This document shows, in pieces, positions 8,129 through 17,450 of a stretch of 35,452 nucleotides of DNA; the stretch's first letter is position 1, and each line of letters starts with the position of its first letter. A program made the translations under genes and the position numbers. This DNA comes from Victivallales bacterium (lineage in GTDB: Bacteria; Verrucomicrobiota; Lentisphaeria; Victivallales; GWF2-38-69). The DNA lies in assembly GCA_021733985.1 (NCBI GenBank), contig JAIPJT010000028.1, positions 1 through 35,452 of the forward strand. Direction: 5' to 3'. The notes below the pieces were generated by a model that saw nothing but the letters and a program-made list of their open reading frames with translations, was not told the DNA's origin and made no database searches.

Positions 8129-8350
8129 AAAAAATCCGTTAATTTTTGAATTTCAATTTAATTTAATACAGTATAAGCAAATTTGCTTTCAGATAACAAA
8201 AAAAATAATATAAAAAATAGCGAAACAGTTTGGGGGCTTCAGGTACCAACTGGCTTTAAACACTGAGGCTTATATAAACTTTAGATATTTAGAAACTGTC
8301 ATTATACAGGTATAAAGCGCTGTAAAGATTCATTTTCTTCCTTTTTTAAC

Positions 8351-8379
8351 TTGGAAGTCTTAGATTAATTGGATATAAT
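8351..8379 (+). promoter_or_regulatory. Sigma70-like promoter for the GH32 gene
   Basis: TTGGAA (8351-8356) and a perfect TATAAT (8374-8379) are separated by 17 bp, the optimal spacing. They lie about 80 bp upstream of the GH32 start codon. This is the best-matching promoter visible in the window. Confidence 0.65.
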
Positions 8380-8395
8380 ATAAAAATATAGGTAT

Positions 8396-8408
8396 AGGTT
8401 TGAAACCT
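8396..8408. promoter_or_regulatory. Candidate operator AGGTTTGAAACCT
   Basis: A perfect odd palindrome, six-base arms around a central G, begins 16 bp after the TATAAT of the GH32 promoter, so it would sit just past the transcription start. A repressor bound there would block initiation or early elongation. A LacI-type or other sugar-responsive repressor would suit a fructan-utilisation gene, but no regulator gene lies beside it. An mRNA stem is the alternative reading. Confidence 0.35.
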
Positions 8409-8458
8409 GTTTCTGCAGCCACAGTTTAACTAAAACACAAAAGGGGAAGATAAGAATA

Positions 8459-10300
8459 ATGGGAAAATATTTTGCAGTTTTTTTAATTTTTGCCGGTTTG
8501 TTTTTTTTAAATTCAGCTTACAGTGCAAAAGCTATGACATATGAAGAAACTCAATATGCAGCTGACCTGAAAGTAACAAAAAACCATAAGAAAGCGGTAA
8601 AAGACCCGACATATCCGAGGTACCATCTGAGGGCTCCATCCGGCTGGATCAATGACCCTTGCGGTTTGTTTTATTTTAATTCTTCTTTCCATGTATTCTG
8701 CCAGTCAAATCCGTGGGGAAGCCAGTGGGGCAATATGACCTGGTCGCATATAGTAAGCTGTCCAGACGAAAAATTCAATTTTAAATGGTTCTATCCGAAA
8801 TATAAAGACGGTGTATACAAAACTTCGGCTATAATGCAGTCGCTGAATATAAAAGGAGCGGATAAAGACGGTGTTTTTACTGGATGCGCAGCTGTACTGC
8901 CGTTCAATGAAATAGATAAACAGGGTAAAAAGATACTGGTTTATTATCCGGCTGTTTTTTATTCCGGTGTATGGGGGATTGCTGAATCTAAACAGGAGGT
9001 AATATGTCTTGCTAGGGCGCTGAAAGCAAATAAAGTTGATGAAGAAGGGAATTTATGTGATCCGTTTCTCACCGAATGGACAAAATACTCGACTGTACCG
9101 GAAAAATATTCCGATTCAAACCCCGATATTATTATTAAACAGCCTGAAAAACTTGATTTGTTTTCATTCAGAGACCCGTATCTGGTAGATATTATCGGTG
9201 ATTATAATTATTATATGATCATTTCAGGCGGAATTAGAAATAAAGTCGGTAAACCTGAGGGAGTGTTTATTCTTTACAGAAATGACGGGGGCGATCTGAC
9301 AAAAAACTGGAAACGTGTTAATAAGGGAAAGAACTTTTTCTTTTCTGTCGATACTGCTGTAAAAGATGAATTAACCGGCGGGGGTGATATTGAGTGCGGA
9401 GTTGTTTACAGGCTGACAGATCATATAGGAACTACAAACAATACTCCCTATATTGCTGTTTTCGGGAAAGACGGTCCTTCTGATGAACCTTATGGAAAAT
9501 CTCTTTATTATGTCCTGGGCAGAATAAATAAATCCGATGAGGGAATATTTTTTCAGCCATTGGAAGATTTTAAAGATGGGAATGGAAATACTATAATAAA
9601 ACATATAGACCTAAATCCGGATTTTGTCTTATATGCTTCAAACACTGTAAACATTGACAATGAGCAGAGGAAATATGTTTACGGCTGGCTTAATGTCTCG
9701 AGTCAGGCAAATGATGGGAAGAAATATCCATGGGCAGGAGCACTGAGTATTCCAAGATTTCTATTCGTTTATAAAGAGGAGGGAAGATGGAAACTGGGGC
9801 AGGAGCCGGTGCTCGTTAATTCCCTTAGGGAAAATATAGTATATGAAAACAAGATAAACTTTAAAAATTGTAACGATGTTGTACTTGACGGAGTGAAGGG
9901 ACGTACTATAAACATTTCAGCTGTTTTTAAAGGGAAGGATATTATATCATCGGTATTCGGTTTAAAAGTTGCCTGCTGCAAAAATAAATGTACACTGGTT
10001 AAAATCGACAATGGAAAATTAATTATTAACGGTAAGAACCCTGTAACTCTTGACATACCCGGAAATTCCGAAAAATATGGAGTAAAAGTATACCTTGACG
10101 GCTCAACAATGGAAATTTTCTTTGTAAAATATCCTAACGGAAAGCCTGTTTATTACAGAACATACAGCGATGTACTTCCCAATAACGGGGGAATAATCGA
10201 AAATAAAGTAAAAGTTTTTGGCGGGAATAATATGTCTGCAGATGTAATAGTTTTTGAAATGGGAAAATGCTGGGACATTTGTTCTGTAACATCTAATTGA
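8459..10300 (+). CDS. Secreted GH32 fructan/sucrose hydrolase (levanase/inulinase-like)
   Basis: The 613-residue protein begins with a signal peptide (MGKYFAVFLIFAGLFFLNSAYSAKA). The GH32 catalytic five-bladed propeller carries its three acidic motifs: WINDPCG with nucleophile D66, FRDPY (D239, transition-state stabiliser) and the EC motif GGGDIECGVVY (E312, acid/base). A beta-sandwich follows to the end (LDGSTMEIFF). The usual WMNDPNG is changed to WINDPCG, with cysteine where asparagine is common. GH32 enzymes hydrolyse beta-fructosides such as sucrose, levan or inulin with retention; which one cannot be told. A ribosome site (AAGGGGAAG) precedes the ATG by about 10 nt. No transporter or fructokinase adjoins, so it is a stand-alone secreted enzyme. 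Confidence 0.9.
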   Translation: MGKYFAVFLIFAGLFFLNSAYSAKAMTYEETQYAADLKVTKNHKKAVKDPTYPRYHLRAPSGWINDPCGLFYFNSSFHVFCQSNPWGSQWGNMTWSHIVSCPDEKFNFKWFYPKYKDGVYKTSAIMQSLNIKGADKDGVFTGCAAVLPFNEIDKQGKKILVYYPAVFYSGVWGIAESKQEVICLARALKANKVDEEGNLCDPFLTEWTKYSTVPEKYSDSNPDIIIKQPEKLDLFSFRDPYLVDIIGDYNYYMIISGGIRNKVGKPEGVFILYRNDGGDLTKNWKRVNKGKNFFFSVDTAVKDELTGGGDIECGVVYRLTDHIGTTNNTPYIAVFGKDGPSDEPYGKSLYYVLGRINKSDEGIFFQPLEDFKDGNGNTIIKHIDLNPDFVLYASNTVNIDNEQRKYVYGWLNVSSQANDGKKYPWAGALSIPRFLFVYKEEGRWKLGQEPVLVNSLRENIVYENKINFKNCNDVVLDGVKGRTINISAVFKGKDIISSVFGLKVACCKNKCTLVKIDNGKLIINGKNPVTLDIPGNSEKYGVKVYLDGSTMEIFFVKYPNGKPVYYRTYSDVLPNNGGIIENKVKVFGGNNMSADVIVFEMGKCWDICSVTSN

Positions 10301-10473
10301 ATAATAAACACTTAAAAATATTAAAGCAGTTATTTAAAAATATATAGAATCTGATAAAATATTTAAATGTAAGGTTTGGTTGAAGTTATTTTTTTGTTTA
10401 ACTTTTCGGAATGTTGATAAATAAATAATGAAATATTTTCTTAAATTAATGAATAGTAATTAACAGTTGGTTT

Positions 10474-12795
10474 ATGGATAATAAAGAGAGTAAAAATCGG
10501 TTAAACGATATTTTAAATTCATTGAACAGAATTACGGAAATACTGTCCGTAAACTACAGCACCGCATTGAATATAATTATAAAGGAACTAGCTCATACTA
10601 CAGGTTTTTCTACAGCTACTGTGTTCAGAAAAAAAATAACGAAAGATTCTTTTTATCCTATCTGCAAGTTTAATACACTGGTTGCGGACAATTCGCCTAT
10701 TGATTTAGAAGTTTTAACTTATTCTCAGGAATGGTTAGAACAGCTTAATTCCAACAGATACGTGTTTATTAAGAATGCAGATAAGTACGATATACAACAG
10801 TCACTTATGACTTATTTTAACAAAAATGCAGTAAGAACTTTAATATTATATCCAATATATTTCCATAAAACGCTTCACGGTTATATAAAGTTAGAGGATC
10901 GTTATTCAGACCCCCAAAATATAGACGATATTGATTTTAAGTATCTTGATTCCATAGCAAATATAATAAAGAGCATTTTAAAGAAAAAAGAAAGAGAAAG
11001 CAATTTTGATTCTGTTGAATATGAGGAATTACTGAATTTAATAAATGACAGTGCCGTTATATTTGATAAAGAGGGGATTATTTCTAAAGCAAATTTGGAG
11101 TATTCGGAAAACTTTAACCTGAAGCCGGAAGAAATGATCGGTACTGATATGAGAAAATATATACCTGATGAAGTTTACGATGAAAGGCTGAAAGCTTTTC
11201 AGAAAGTAATTCAAACCGGCTTACCGCACCGCTCGAAAGAGTATTATAATGGGAAATGGAGAAAGTATAAACTTTATCCAATTAAAAATAATTTGGGAGA
11301 AGTAGTCCGTATTGCTGCTTTTACACAGGATATAACTGAATTAATGCAGACTATTAATAAATTTAAAAAATCAAGAGCTAAGTATAAAGCCCTGTTTGAT
11401 AATATTAAGTCCTGTGTTGCTGTCTATCAGCCTATTTGTCAAGGGAAGAATTTTATCTTTAAAAATATAAACAAAGCTGCCGAACGGGTAGAAAAGTTAA
11501 ACAGGAATGAAATTATAGGTAAAACTGTTACGGAAGTTTTTCCGGGTATAAAGGAATTTGGTCTTTTCAATGTTTTAAAACGAGTGTACAAAACCGGACA
11601 ACCTGAAGAATTACCCTCTAGATTATATCAAGATGATAGAATTTCAGGTTGGCGTTCGAATTACGTATATAAACTTGACACTGGTGAAATAGTATCTGTA
11701 TATAAAGATATTACTGAATTAAAAGAGAAGGGAAAGGAACTGCTTGAAAGTAAAAAATATTTAGAGTTGGCGATCAAAGGAACAGGTGCAGGCATATGGG
11801 AGCGTGACCTTAAAAACGATGTTTTTAAGTGTAACGGAAATTTTGCGGAAATGCTCGGATATGAGCATGATGAATTGAATGATGAACAAAAAATAATAGG
11901 GCTCTGTCACCCCCATGATAGAAAAATAATAAAAAAAATGCTTAAACAATATATAGCCGATGAGACAGAACTTTATGAAAATGAATTGAGATTTCTGCAT
12001 AAAAAAGGGCATTGGGTTTGGGTTTTGGCGCGCGGCAGTATTGTTGAATGGGATAATTGTGAAAAACCTTTGACACTGGCCGGAACGTTTATAGATATTT
12101 CAAAAATAAAAGCCTACCAAGCAGAAAGAGACAAGTATCTTCAGCGAATGGAAAAAATTCTTAATGAAGCTGTCGGAGCTATAAGAAAAGCAGTCGAAAT
12201 AAGAGATTCTTATACTGCAGGACATCAGGATAATGTTGCAAATCTTTCAATTTTAATTGCTGAAGAAATGAATTATAATAAAGACAATATTAAAAAAATA
12301 GAAATTGCCGCAAAACTTCATGATATAGGGAAAATATATATACCTGATGAGATCTTAAATAAACCCGGAAAACTGTCTCCTGATGAGTATGAAATTATTA
12401 AAACACATGTTGACAAAGGATATTATCTGCTTAAAACTATCCTGCTTCCCAATAATGTTCCTGAAATTATCAGACAGCATCATGAGCGACTGGACGGGAG
12501 CGGTTACCCTAAAGGTATAAAGAAAGGTCTGATTCTACCGGAATCTTCTATATTAGCTGTGGCTGATGTCGTTGAAGCAATGATTTCAGACAGGCCTTAT
12601 AGAAGAGCCTTAAGTATAGATACTGCAATTTCTGAAATTAAAGGTAATTCCGGAATTCTCTATGATGAGCGTGTTGTTGATGCCTGCATAAAAGTTCTTA
12701 AAAAAGAAAACATAAGTTCTGCTCGTAGCCTCGGGCGTCCGGCTTCAAGCGACAAAGGCTCATATGCGCAGGAATCGGATAAACCCAAAAGTTAA
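10474..12795 (+). CDS. GAF-PAS-PAS-PAS HD-GYP protein (probable c-di-GMP phosphodiesterase)
   Basis: The protein has 773 residues and no membrane segment. Residues about 1-170 look like a GAF domain; three PAS-like domains follow (about 185-295, 300-412 and 425-552, the last two separated by a short coiled linker; the third ends with a PAC-like LAGTFIDISKIKAY). The C-terminal HD-GYP domain (about 565-755) has KLHDIGKIYIPDEIL with H616/D617, and HHERLDGSGYPKG (H669-G681), so metal-binding and GYP residues are intact. HD-GYP proteins hydrolyse cyclic di-GMP, and the four sensory domains suggest control by small ligands or redox state. No GGDEF protein appears in the window. The start is the first ATG; its ribosome site is weak. 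The 173 bp upstream hold nothing recognisable. Confidence 0.9.
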   Translation: MDNKESKNRLNDILNSLNRITEILSVNYSTALNIIIKELAHTTGFSTATVFRKKITKDSFYPICKFNTLVADNSPIDLEVLTYSQEWLEQLNSNRYVFIKNADKYDIQQSLMTYFNKNAVRTLILYPIYFHKTLHGYIKLEDRYSDPQNIDDIDFKYLDSIANIIKSILKKKERESNFDSVEYEELLNLINDSAVIFDKEGIISKANLEYSENFNLKPEEMIGTDMRKYIPDEVYDERLKAFQKVIQTGLPHRSKEYYNGKWRKYKLYPIKNNLGEVVRIAAFTQDITELMQTINKFKKSRAKYKALFDNIKSCVAVYQPICQGKNFIFKNINKAAERVEKLNRNEIIGKTVTEVFPGIKEFGLFNVLKRVYKTGQPEELPSRLYQDDRISGWRSNYVYKLDTGEIVSVYKDITELKEKGKELLESKKYLELAIKGTGAGIWERDLKNDVFKCNGNFAEMLGYEHDELNDEQKIIGLCHPHDRKIIKKMLKQYIADETELYENELRFLHKKGHWVWVLARGSIVEWDNCEKPLTLAGTFIDISKIKAYQAERDKYLQRMEKILNEAVGAIRKAVEIRDSYTAGHQDNVANLSILIAEEMNYNKDNIKKIEIAAKLHDIGKIYIPDEILNKPGKLSPDEYEIIKTHVDKGYYLLKTILLPNNVPEIIRQHHERLDGSGYPKGIKKGLILPESSILAVADVVEAMISDRPYRRALSIDTAISEIKGNSGILYDERVVDACIKVLKKENISSARSLGRPASSDKGSYAQESDKPKS

Positions 12796-12860
12796 TATTT
12801 TCCGACTGCACTTCAAAGTTGAATATAGCAAAATTATTCGGTTATGTCCAGGTTGTATTT

Positions 12861-13979
12861 TTATTGAGACAATTTATATCTTTTTCCAGGGAGCTGAGAT
12901 ACAATCCTCCTGAGCTCCAGGTTCTGAAGGCATACTAACAGTTTACTTAAAGAGAGTTTAGTCTCCATCGATATTAGATCAATTGTTTTGTCTTCATATT
13001 TAATGCAGTTAATTATTTTATTTTCATCTTCAGAAAAAGTTTTATTATCAATTGTAAATTTCTCTTTTGCTTTATTTTTACTTAATTCAGCCTTTGAGAA
13101 TCCTGGCAGGAATGCTATTTCCTCAGTGATATCATCAAGGTTCTCCGTGAGCTTTGCGCCTTCCCTGATCAGCTTATTGCAGCCTTTTGACATCGGTGAA
13201 TTTGCGTTGCCGGGAACAGCAAATATGTTTCGTCCCTGTTCAAGCGCAAAGTTTGCTGTAATCAGTGAACCGCTTTTTGTACCGGCTTCAGTTATAAGTA
13301 CATTGCTGCAAAGACCTGAGATGATTCTGTTTCGCATAGGAAACGTTTTTCTGTTAGGTGGGAATTCCATTGGAAATTCAGAAATTACAGCTCCTCCTTC
13401 ATTGATTATGCTTCTTGCAAGTTCTAAATGGTCCTGAGGATGCAGTCTGGCAAGTCCTCCGCCTAACACTGCCACGGTATGTCCTTTATTTTCCAGTGCA
13501 GTTTTGTGTGCTACGGCATCAACACCATATGCAAGACCTGAAACAATAGTGAAACCGGAAATGCTTAAAGCCGATACAAGAAAATTTGTCATTTCTCTTC
13601 CATAGGAGGTTAACCTTCTTGTGCCTACAACGGCGATGGATTTTTGGAAAACACATTCTAAGTTACCCTTCACGTACAGACATAGTGGAGGGTCTGATAT
13701 TTCTTTTAACTGCTGCGGGTAATTCTCATCGAGAAAGGTAGTTATTTTAACGCCGGCGTTCTCTGCGAGGATTAATTCTTTTTCAAGTTTGTTACTGTTT
13801 CTAATGTCACGGATTTTTTCTGCTAAACTTTTGCTTATACCGTGTATATTAGCCAAATCTGTTACCGACATCGAAAAAATATCAGAAAGTTTTCCTATCT
13901 TTTCCCTGAGTGTGGAAAATTTTGTAAATCCTACACCGTTCAATAAGTTCAGTAAAATACAGGCTTCATTGTCGTTCAT
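12861..13979 (-). CDS. dprA: DNA-processing protein DprA/Smf
   Basis: DprA binds incoming single-stranded DNA and loads RecA during natural transformation; many bacteria keep it without known competence. Here an N-terminal helix-hairpin-helix-like region (ILLNLLNGVGFTKFSTLR; IHGISKSLAEKIRDI) is followed by the Rossmann core with SIAVVGTRRLTSYG, IVSGLAYGVDAVAHKTAL, VLGGGL, FPMRNRIISGL and SGSLITANFALEQGR, and then a small winged-helix domain at the C-terminus (LSKLLVCLQNLELRRIV). I chose the third in-frame ATG (13979, MNDNEACILLN); 13991 and 13985 are also possible. All three lie inside the end of aroB, so translation is probably coupled. No competence genes are adjacent. Confidence 0.92.
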   Translation of the reverse strand: MNDNEACILLNLLNGVGFTKFSTLREKIGKLSDIFSMSVTDLANIHGISKSLAEKIRDIRNSNKLEKELILAENAGVKITTFLDENYPQQLKEISDPPLCLYVKGNLECVFQKSIAVVGTRRLTSYGREMTNFLVSALSISGFTIVSGLAYGVDAVAHKTALENKGHTVAVLGGGLARLHPQDHLELARSIINEGGAVISEFPMEFPPNRKTFPMRNRIISGLCSNVLITEAGTKSGSLITANFALEQGRNIFAVPGNANSPMSKGCNKLIREGAKLTENLDDITEEIAFLPGFSKAELSKNKAKEKFTIDNKTFSEDENKIINCIKYEDKTIDLISMETKLSLSKLLVCLQNLELRRIVSQLPGKRYKLSQ

Positions 13980-15063
13980 AAACATAATCACTTATACATT
14001 GTTTTATTAAATTAACTTTATCGATATTAATTATTTGAACACTTCCAATTTTTTCGGGTATTATAAAATTAATTTTCCCGGATTTAACTTTTTTATCCTT
14101 GAACATAGCATTGTATATTTCTTTTACGCATACCCCTTCAGCCTTGACCGGCAGACCTATCTTAGAGATTACAGAATAAAGTTTACGGTTTTCATCAGGG
14201 CTAAAACATTTAAGCATTTCACCGGTTTTAGCGGCCATAAGCATACCTATTGCTACGGCTTCTCCATGTGTATATTTTTCATAATTTGTTACAGCTTCTA
14301 TAGCATGTCCGAATGTGTGTCCGAAATTCAGAACAGCTCTTAAATTTTTTTCATGTTCATCTTCAATAACAACTTCACCTTTTAATTTACAGCATTCGGA
14401 AATTATTTTTTCATATACAGAGAGGTCTGTACTGAGGATTTTTTCAATATTAAGATCAATAAAAGAAAACAGTTCTTTGTCGAGGATGACCCCATATTTT
14501 ATAACTTCAGCAAGTCCGCTTTTTAATTCTCTTTGGGGGAGAGTATCTAATGTGTTTGTATCAATAAGGACTAATTTCGGCTGCCAGAAAGCACCGACTA
14601 AATTTTTGCCGGCACTTAAATCGACTCCTGTTTTGCCCCCAACACTGGAATCTACCATTGAAAGGAGGGTGGTAGGTACCTGAATATAGTCTATTCCACG
14701 CATAAAAGTAGCTGCGGCAAATCCTGCTAAGTCGCCCGGAACTCCGCCGCCCAGAGCTATGACTGCCGAATCTCGGGTTATCCCGGCTTCAGCCATGCTG
14801 TCATACACAGCCTTTAAAGTATTTATATTTTTACTTTGTTCTCCAGGCGGGAAAGTATATTTGTACACATTAGCCGCACCTGCTTTTTTCAACTGGTTTA
14901 AGATTCTTTCACCGTAGAGTGTGAAAACATTACTATCTGAAATTACGAAGCAATTTTTATTTTTTACAAAACTCGAAAGTAATCGGGAGGCTGTGCTTAA
15001 TATTCCGGGTTTAATTAAGATTTGGTATGCTCTGTTTCCTAAGTCTATTGTAACATTTTCCAT
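13966..15063 (-). CDS. aroB: 3-Dehydroquinate synthase
   Basis: The 365-residue enzyme carries out the second step of the shikimate pathway, converting DAHP to 3-dehydroquinate with NAD+ and a divalent metal. The NAD-binding stretch AVIALGGGVPGDLAGF, the loop VPTTLLSMVDSSVGGKTGVD and the metal-ligand region LNFGHTFGHAIEAV with HGEAVAIGM are intact, and length is normal. Its stop lies inside the start region of dprA, an overlap of about 14 bp with the start preferred here, so the two form an operon. The 212 bp upstream hold no recognisable feature, and no clear ribosome site precedes the ATG. Confidence 0.95.
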   Translation of the reverse strand: MENVTIDLGNRAYQILIKPGILSTASRLLSSFVKNKNCFVISDSNVFTLYGERILNQLKKAGAANVYKYTFPPGEQSKNINTLKAVYDSMAEAGITRDSAVIALGGGVPGDLAGFAAATFMRGIDYIQVPTTLLSMVDSSVGGKTGVDLSAGKNLVGAFWQPKLVLIDTNTLDTLPQRELKSGLAEVIKYGVILDKELFSFIDLNIEKILSTDLSVYEKIISECCKLKGEVVIEDEHEKNLRAVLNFGHTFGHAIEAVTNYEKYTHGEAVAIGMLMAAKTGEMLKCFSPDENRKLYSVISKIGLPVKAEGVCVKEIYNAMFKDKKVKSGKINFIIPEKIGSVQIINIDKVNLIKQCISDYVYERQ

Positions 15064-15275
15064 TTTAGGTACCCGGTATAGCTGTGATTAAACTGAAAGC
15101 AAAAAACTGATTAATTTATCTCATAGAATAAATGAATCATAAAATTTACTAAATTATTGAATAATTTAAAATTAAATACAGTAAATACAACTGTAATATC
15201 TGTCAGATGTTATATGAAAATTTTTTATCTATGCACCTTATTATACTAAAACCGCTCTAATTTTCGAAGACCCAA

Positions 15276-16196
15276 TTAGTTTTCCGATATACAGAACTGT
15301 TTGAATATACATGTACTGCATTTCTTTATATCATTAGTTTTTTTATAATTTTGTTTATAAACTCCCAGGCTTGTCGAGCAGCAGGAGTGTATAGTCGAAA
15401 AAGAATTTTCGATGAACTTAATTGTTTCTTTCAAATTTTTTTTGCAGTAAATATTTGTTGCGGAATTTTTCTGTATATTTAGAAAAGTACTTATTGTTTC
15501 GATATTGATTCTGTTAATATTAAATTTATTCTGCCAGAACAGTGTATTTATACTGCTGAGTAGATCCCAGTCCAGTACATTGAAATTATTCAATGAAGTT
15601 TCGGGGTATAAATTTATGCTTGTAACTTTACCGTTCCGGAACCAGGCTAAATGTGGAGAAACCCATATTTTAATTTTTTTGAGATAGAAAAATGAAGGTT
15701 TAAAAGTGTTTATTTTTGACTGACGGGGTACTTCGGAAAGGATTTTTATAAGCTTGTTATCAGAATTGAATGTGTTCAGTAAATTTGTTAAATATTTTTC
15801 TGAAAGATATATGACATTTGAAGAAGGTAAATTATAAAAGTAAATTTCTTTGAGCGGAGTAATAAGTTTTTGTTCTTGGCTGTGTGTATTGTTTAACAGG
15901 TTAAATTTTTCTCTTAAAAAAGATTTATATAATGTTTTTTTAAGTTGATTCTCTAATTGTTCCGGTTTTATGATATGCGTATCCAGAAAAATATTCCTTA
16001 ATGAAGAAATCAGTAGGTTATTAATCCATTTTTTATAAGGTACAATATGTTTTTGAACGAATACTTTCCTGTTTAAAGAACTACTGTATTCTTTCCAGCC
16101 GTTTTTAGAAGCAAAGTAAAAATAAAAATATTTTCTTCTGCAAAAGCTGAAAATTTTGTGTTTGGTATATGACCAGGAATATATATTGTCTTCCAT
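15276..16196 (-). CDS. PD-(D/E)XK nuclease-like protein with Fe-S cysteine pattern, active site eroded
   Basis: The start at 16196 (306 residues) is chosen because GGGAG lies 11 nt upstream; a TTG at 16214 would include it. The N-terminus WSYTKHKIFSFCRRKYFYFY resembles the opening of the Cas4/AddB/RecB-like group, with one cysteine there and a C-terminal CSTCIFKQFC. One early cysteine plus C-x2-C-x5-C late is the Fe-S cluster pattern of AddB and Cas4 nucleases. The expected catalytic D...D/E-x-K is hard to find: the matching region appears to be IWVSPHLAWFRNGK, then VTSINLYPE, lacking the usual Asp and D/E-x-K. I infer a structural or inactive relative. The coding sequence is very rich in Asn, Ile, Lys, Phe and Ser. 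No helicase gene adjoins it. Confidence 0.5.
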   Translation of the reverse strand: MEDNIYSWSYTKHKIFSFCRRKYFYFYFASKNGWKEYSSSLNRKVFVQKHIVPYKKWINNLLISSLRNIFLDTHIIKPEQLENQLKKTLYKSFLREKFNLLNNTHSQEQKLITPLKEIYFYNLPSSNVIYLSEKYLTNLLNTFNSDNKLIKILSEVPRQSKINTFKPSFFYLKKIKIWVSPHLAWFRNGKVTSINLYPETSLNNFNVLDWDLLSSINTLFWQNKFNINRINIETISTFLNIQKNSATNIYCKKNLKETIKFIENSFSTIHSCCSTSLGVYKQNYKKTNDIKKCSTCIFKQFCISEN

Positions 16197-16331
16197 AAAA
16201 ATCCCGACTCCCAATCTTAATATATTAAACTGGATAGTTCATTCCTGAAAAGAATTTAAAGAAATTCCAGCTGCTTTAAGACACTAAGACTTATACCTGA
16301 ATCCGTGAGATAATTTATAAAAAGTATACTT

Positions 16332-16979
16332 TTATACAAAAATAAGCTTTTCAAAATATTCCGGTCTGTGAAAATCCGGTTTTTCTGTTTTAATCGGCGC
16401 CCAGCAGCCCCATGATGGTTCCGGAGTTAAGTCTCCGCATTTATAGAAATTTCCGTTCCATAATGTAGAGCTTACAGGTTTTTCTGTTTTTGAATATTTA
16501 GTAAACAGTGAAAAAGGTATTGAACAGGCAACTTGGTATTCCGGTAAATTTATCGCATTAATTAACTTTCTTTTTGGTAGAGAAGTTGTAATTATTATCT
16601 CTGTTGCGTCTTTATCAGATATGGGAGTTCTGTTATGCCGGTCTTTACCGAAACAAAGCAAAAGCGTTCCAATTGCATTAACTTCAAAGTTAAAGTATTC
16701 TTTATTGTTGCACATGACAAAAAACTCTACACAGCTGTCCCGGCATACCATATCCTGGTAGCATGTATTAACAGCTTTTGTGAAGTTTTCTTTTACTTTA
16801 AATTTAATATAAAGTCTGTTATTGGAGTATAAAGCTTTACCGCTTACTATTGGAGGTGTATAAGCTTCGTTTTTATGCCATGGCCAATTCGATATACAAA
16901 ATTCATCGGCGTTTTTCCAACAGCTGTTTTCCAGTAGCTCTGAGAAATCTTCAGTTTTATTTATTAGATAATTTTTCAT
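16332..16979 (-). CDS. CBM9-like carbohydrate-binding protein
   Basis: The 215-residue protein has the layout of 'family 9-like' carbohydrate-binding proteins: an early W-rich segment (SNWPWHKNEAYTPP), DSCVEFFVMCNNKEYFNFEVN in the beta-sandwich, and the typical end FYKCGDLTPEPSWGCWAPI followed by PDFHRPEYFEKLIF. Such proteins are DOMON-like beta-sandwiches that bind sugars or related ligands; many have no known ligand. No signal peptide is evident, which is odd for a polysaccharide-binding role. It contains eight or so cysteines. AAGGA lies just before the ATG. The gene stands alone between hypothetical genes. Confidence 0.75.
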   Translation of the reverse strand: MKNYLINKTEDFSELLENSCWKNADEFCISNWPWHKNEAYTPPIVSGKALYSNNRLYIKFKVKENFTKAVNTCYQDMVCRDSCVEFFVMCNNKEYFNFEVNAIGTLLLCFGKDRHNRTPISDKDATEIIITTSLPKRKLINAINLPEYQVACSIPFSLFTKYSKTEKPVSSTLWNGNFYKCGDLTPEPSWGCWAPIKTEKPDFHRPEYFEKLIFV

Positions 16980-17006
16980 AGTCCTTACAATTACTTGATA
17001 ATATTA

Positions 17007-17390
17007 TTAAATTTTTATAATATACATGATTACTAAAATAGAAATAATATAAGCCGGTGAAGCTATAATAAGTGAAAATGCTTTAGCTGTATCCAGTTCT
17101 TTTTTGCCGAGATCAGGTATTTCCCTGAAGCCGATATCTTCAAGTTTACCCCAGATTGAAAAATAAAAATCTATTCCCAAAATTATGAAAAAAGGGATTA
17201 TGCTGTATACGTTGAGAAGTTCAAAAACGGGTGGATACCAATAAGCAAAAATCATAGTCAATAGGTATAAAGCACTGAAAATTTCATATATCAGGATTTT
17301 CTTTTTTGCCTTATATTTAATATGTAAAATAGTGTTAGAGATCAGTATAAGAACAAAAAACACCACATATAAAGTCATCCACCAGGGCAT
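17007..17390 (-). CDS. Small membrane protein, unknown function
   Basis: The 127 residues contain about four hydrophobic helices: WMTLYVVFFVLILISNTIL, a second near residues 36-52, SIIPFFIILGIDFYFSIW and a last one at the C-terminus (IIASPAYIISILVIMYII). A charged loop, GKLEDIGFREIPDLGKKELD, separates the third and fourth. I do not recognise a family. AGG precedes the ATG by about 7 nt. It lies 28 bp downstream of the CBM9-like start region on the same strand order (it is read before that gene), so both may share a transcript. Confidence 0.6.
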   Translation of the reverse strand: MPWWMTLYVVFFVLILISNTILHIKYKAKKKILIYEIFSALYLLTMIFAYWYPPVFELLNVYSIIPFFIILGIDFYFSIWGKLEDIGFREIPDLGKKELDTAKAFSLIIASPAYIISILVIMYIIKI

Positions 17391-17450
17391 TGTTTAGCCT
17401 CTATTTAAATATTATTAATACAGAGTACTGATAAATTACATTATATAATA

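Noticed and set aside
9371-9604. Antisense frames inside the GH32, valS and other long genes
   Set aside because: They are shadows of strongly supported genes and have no independent signals.
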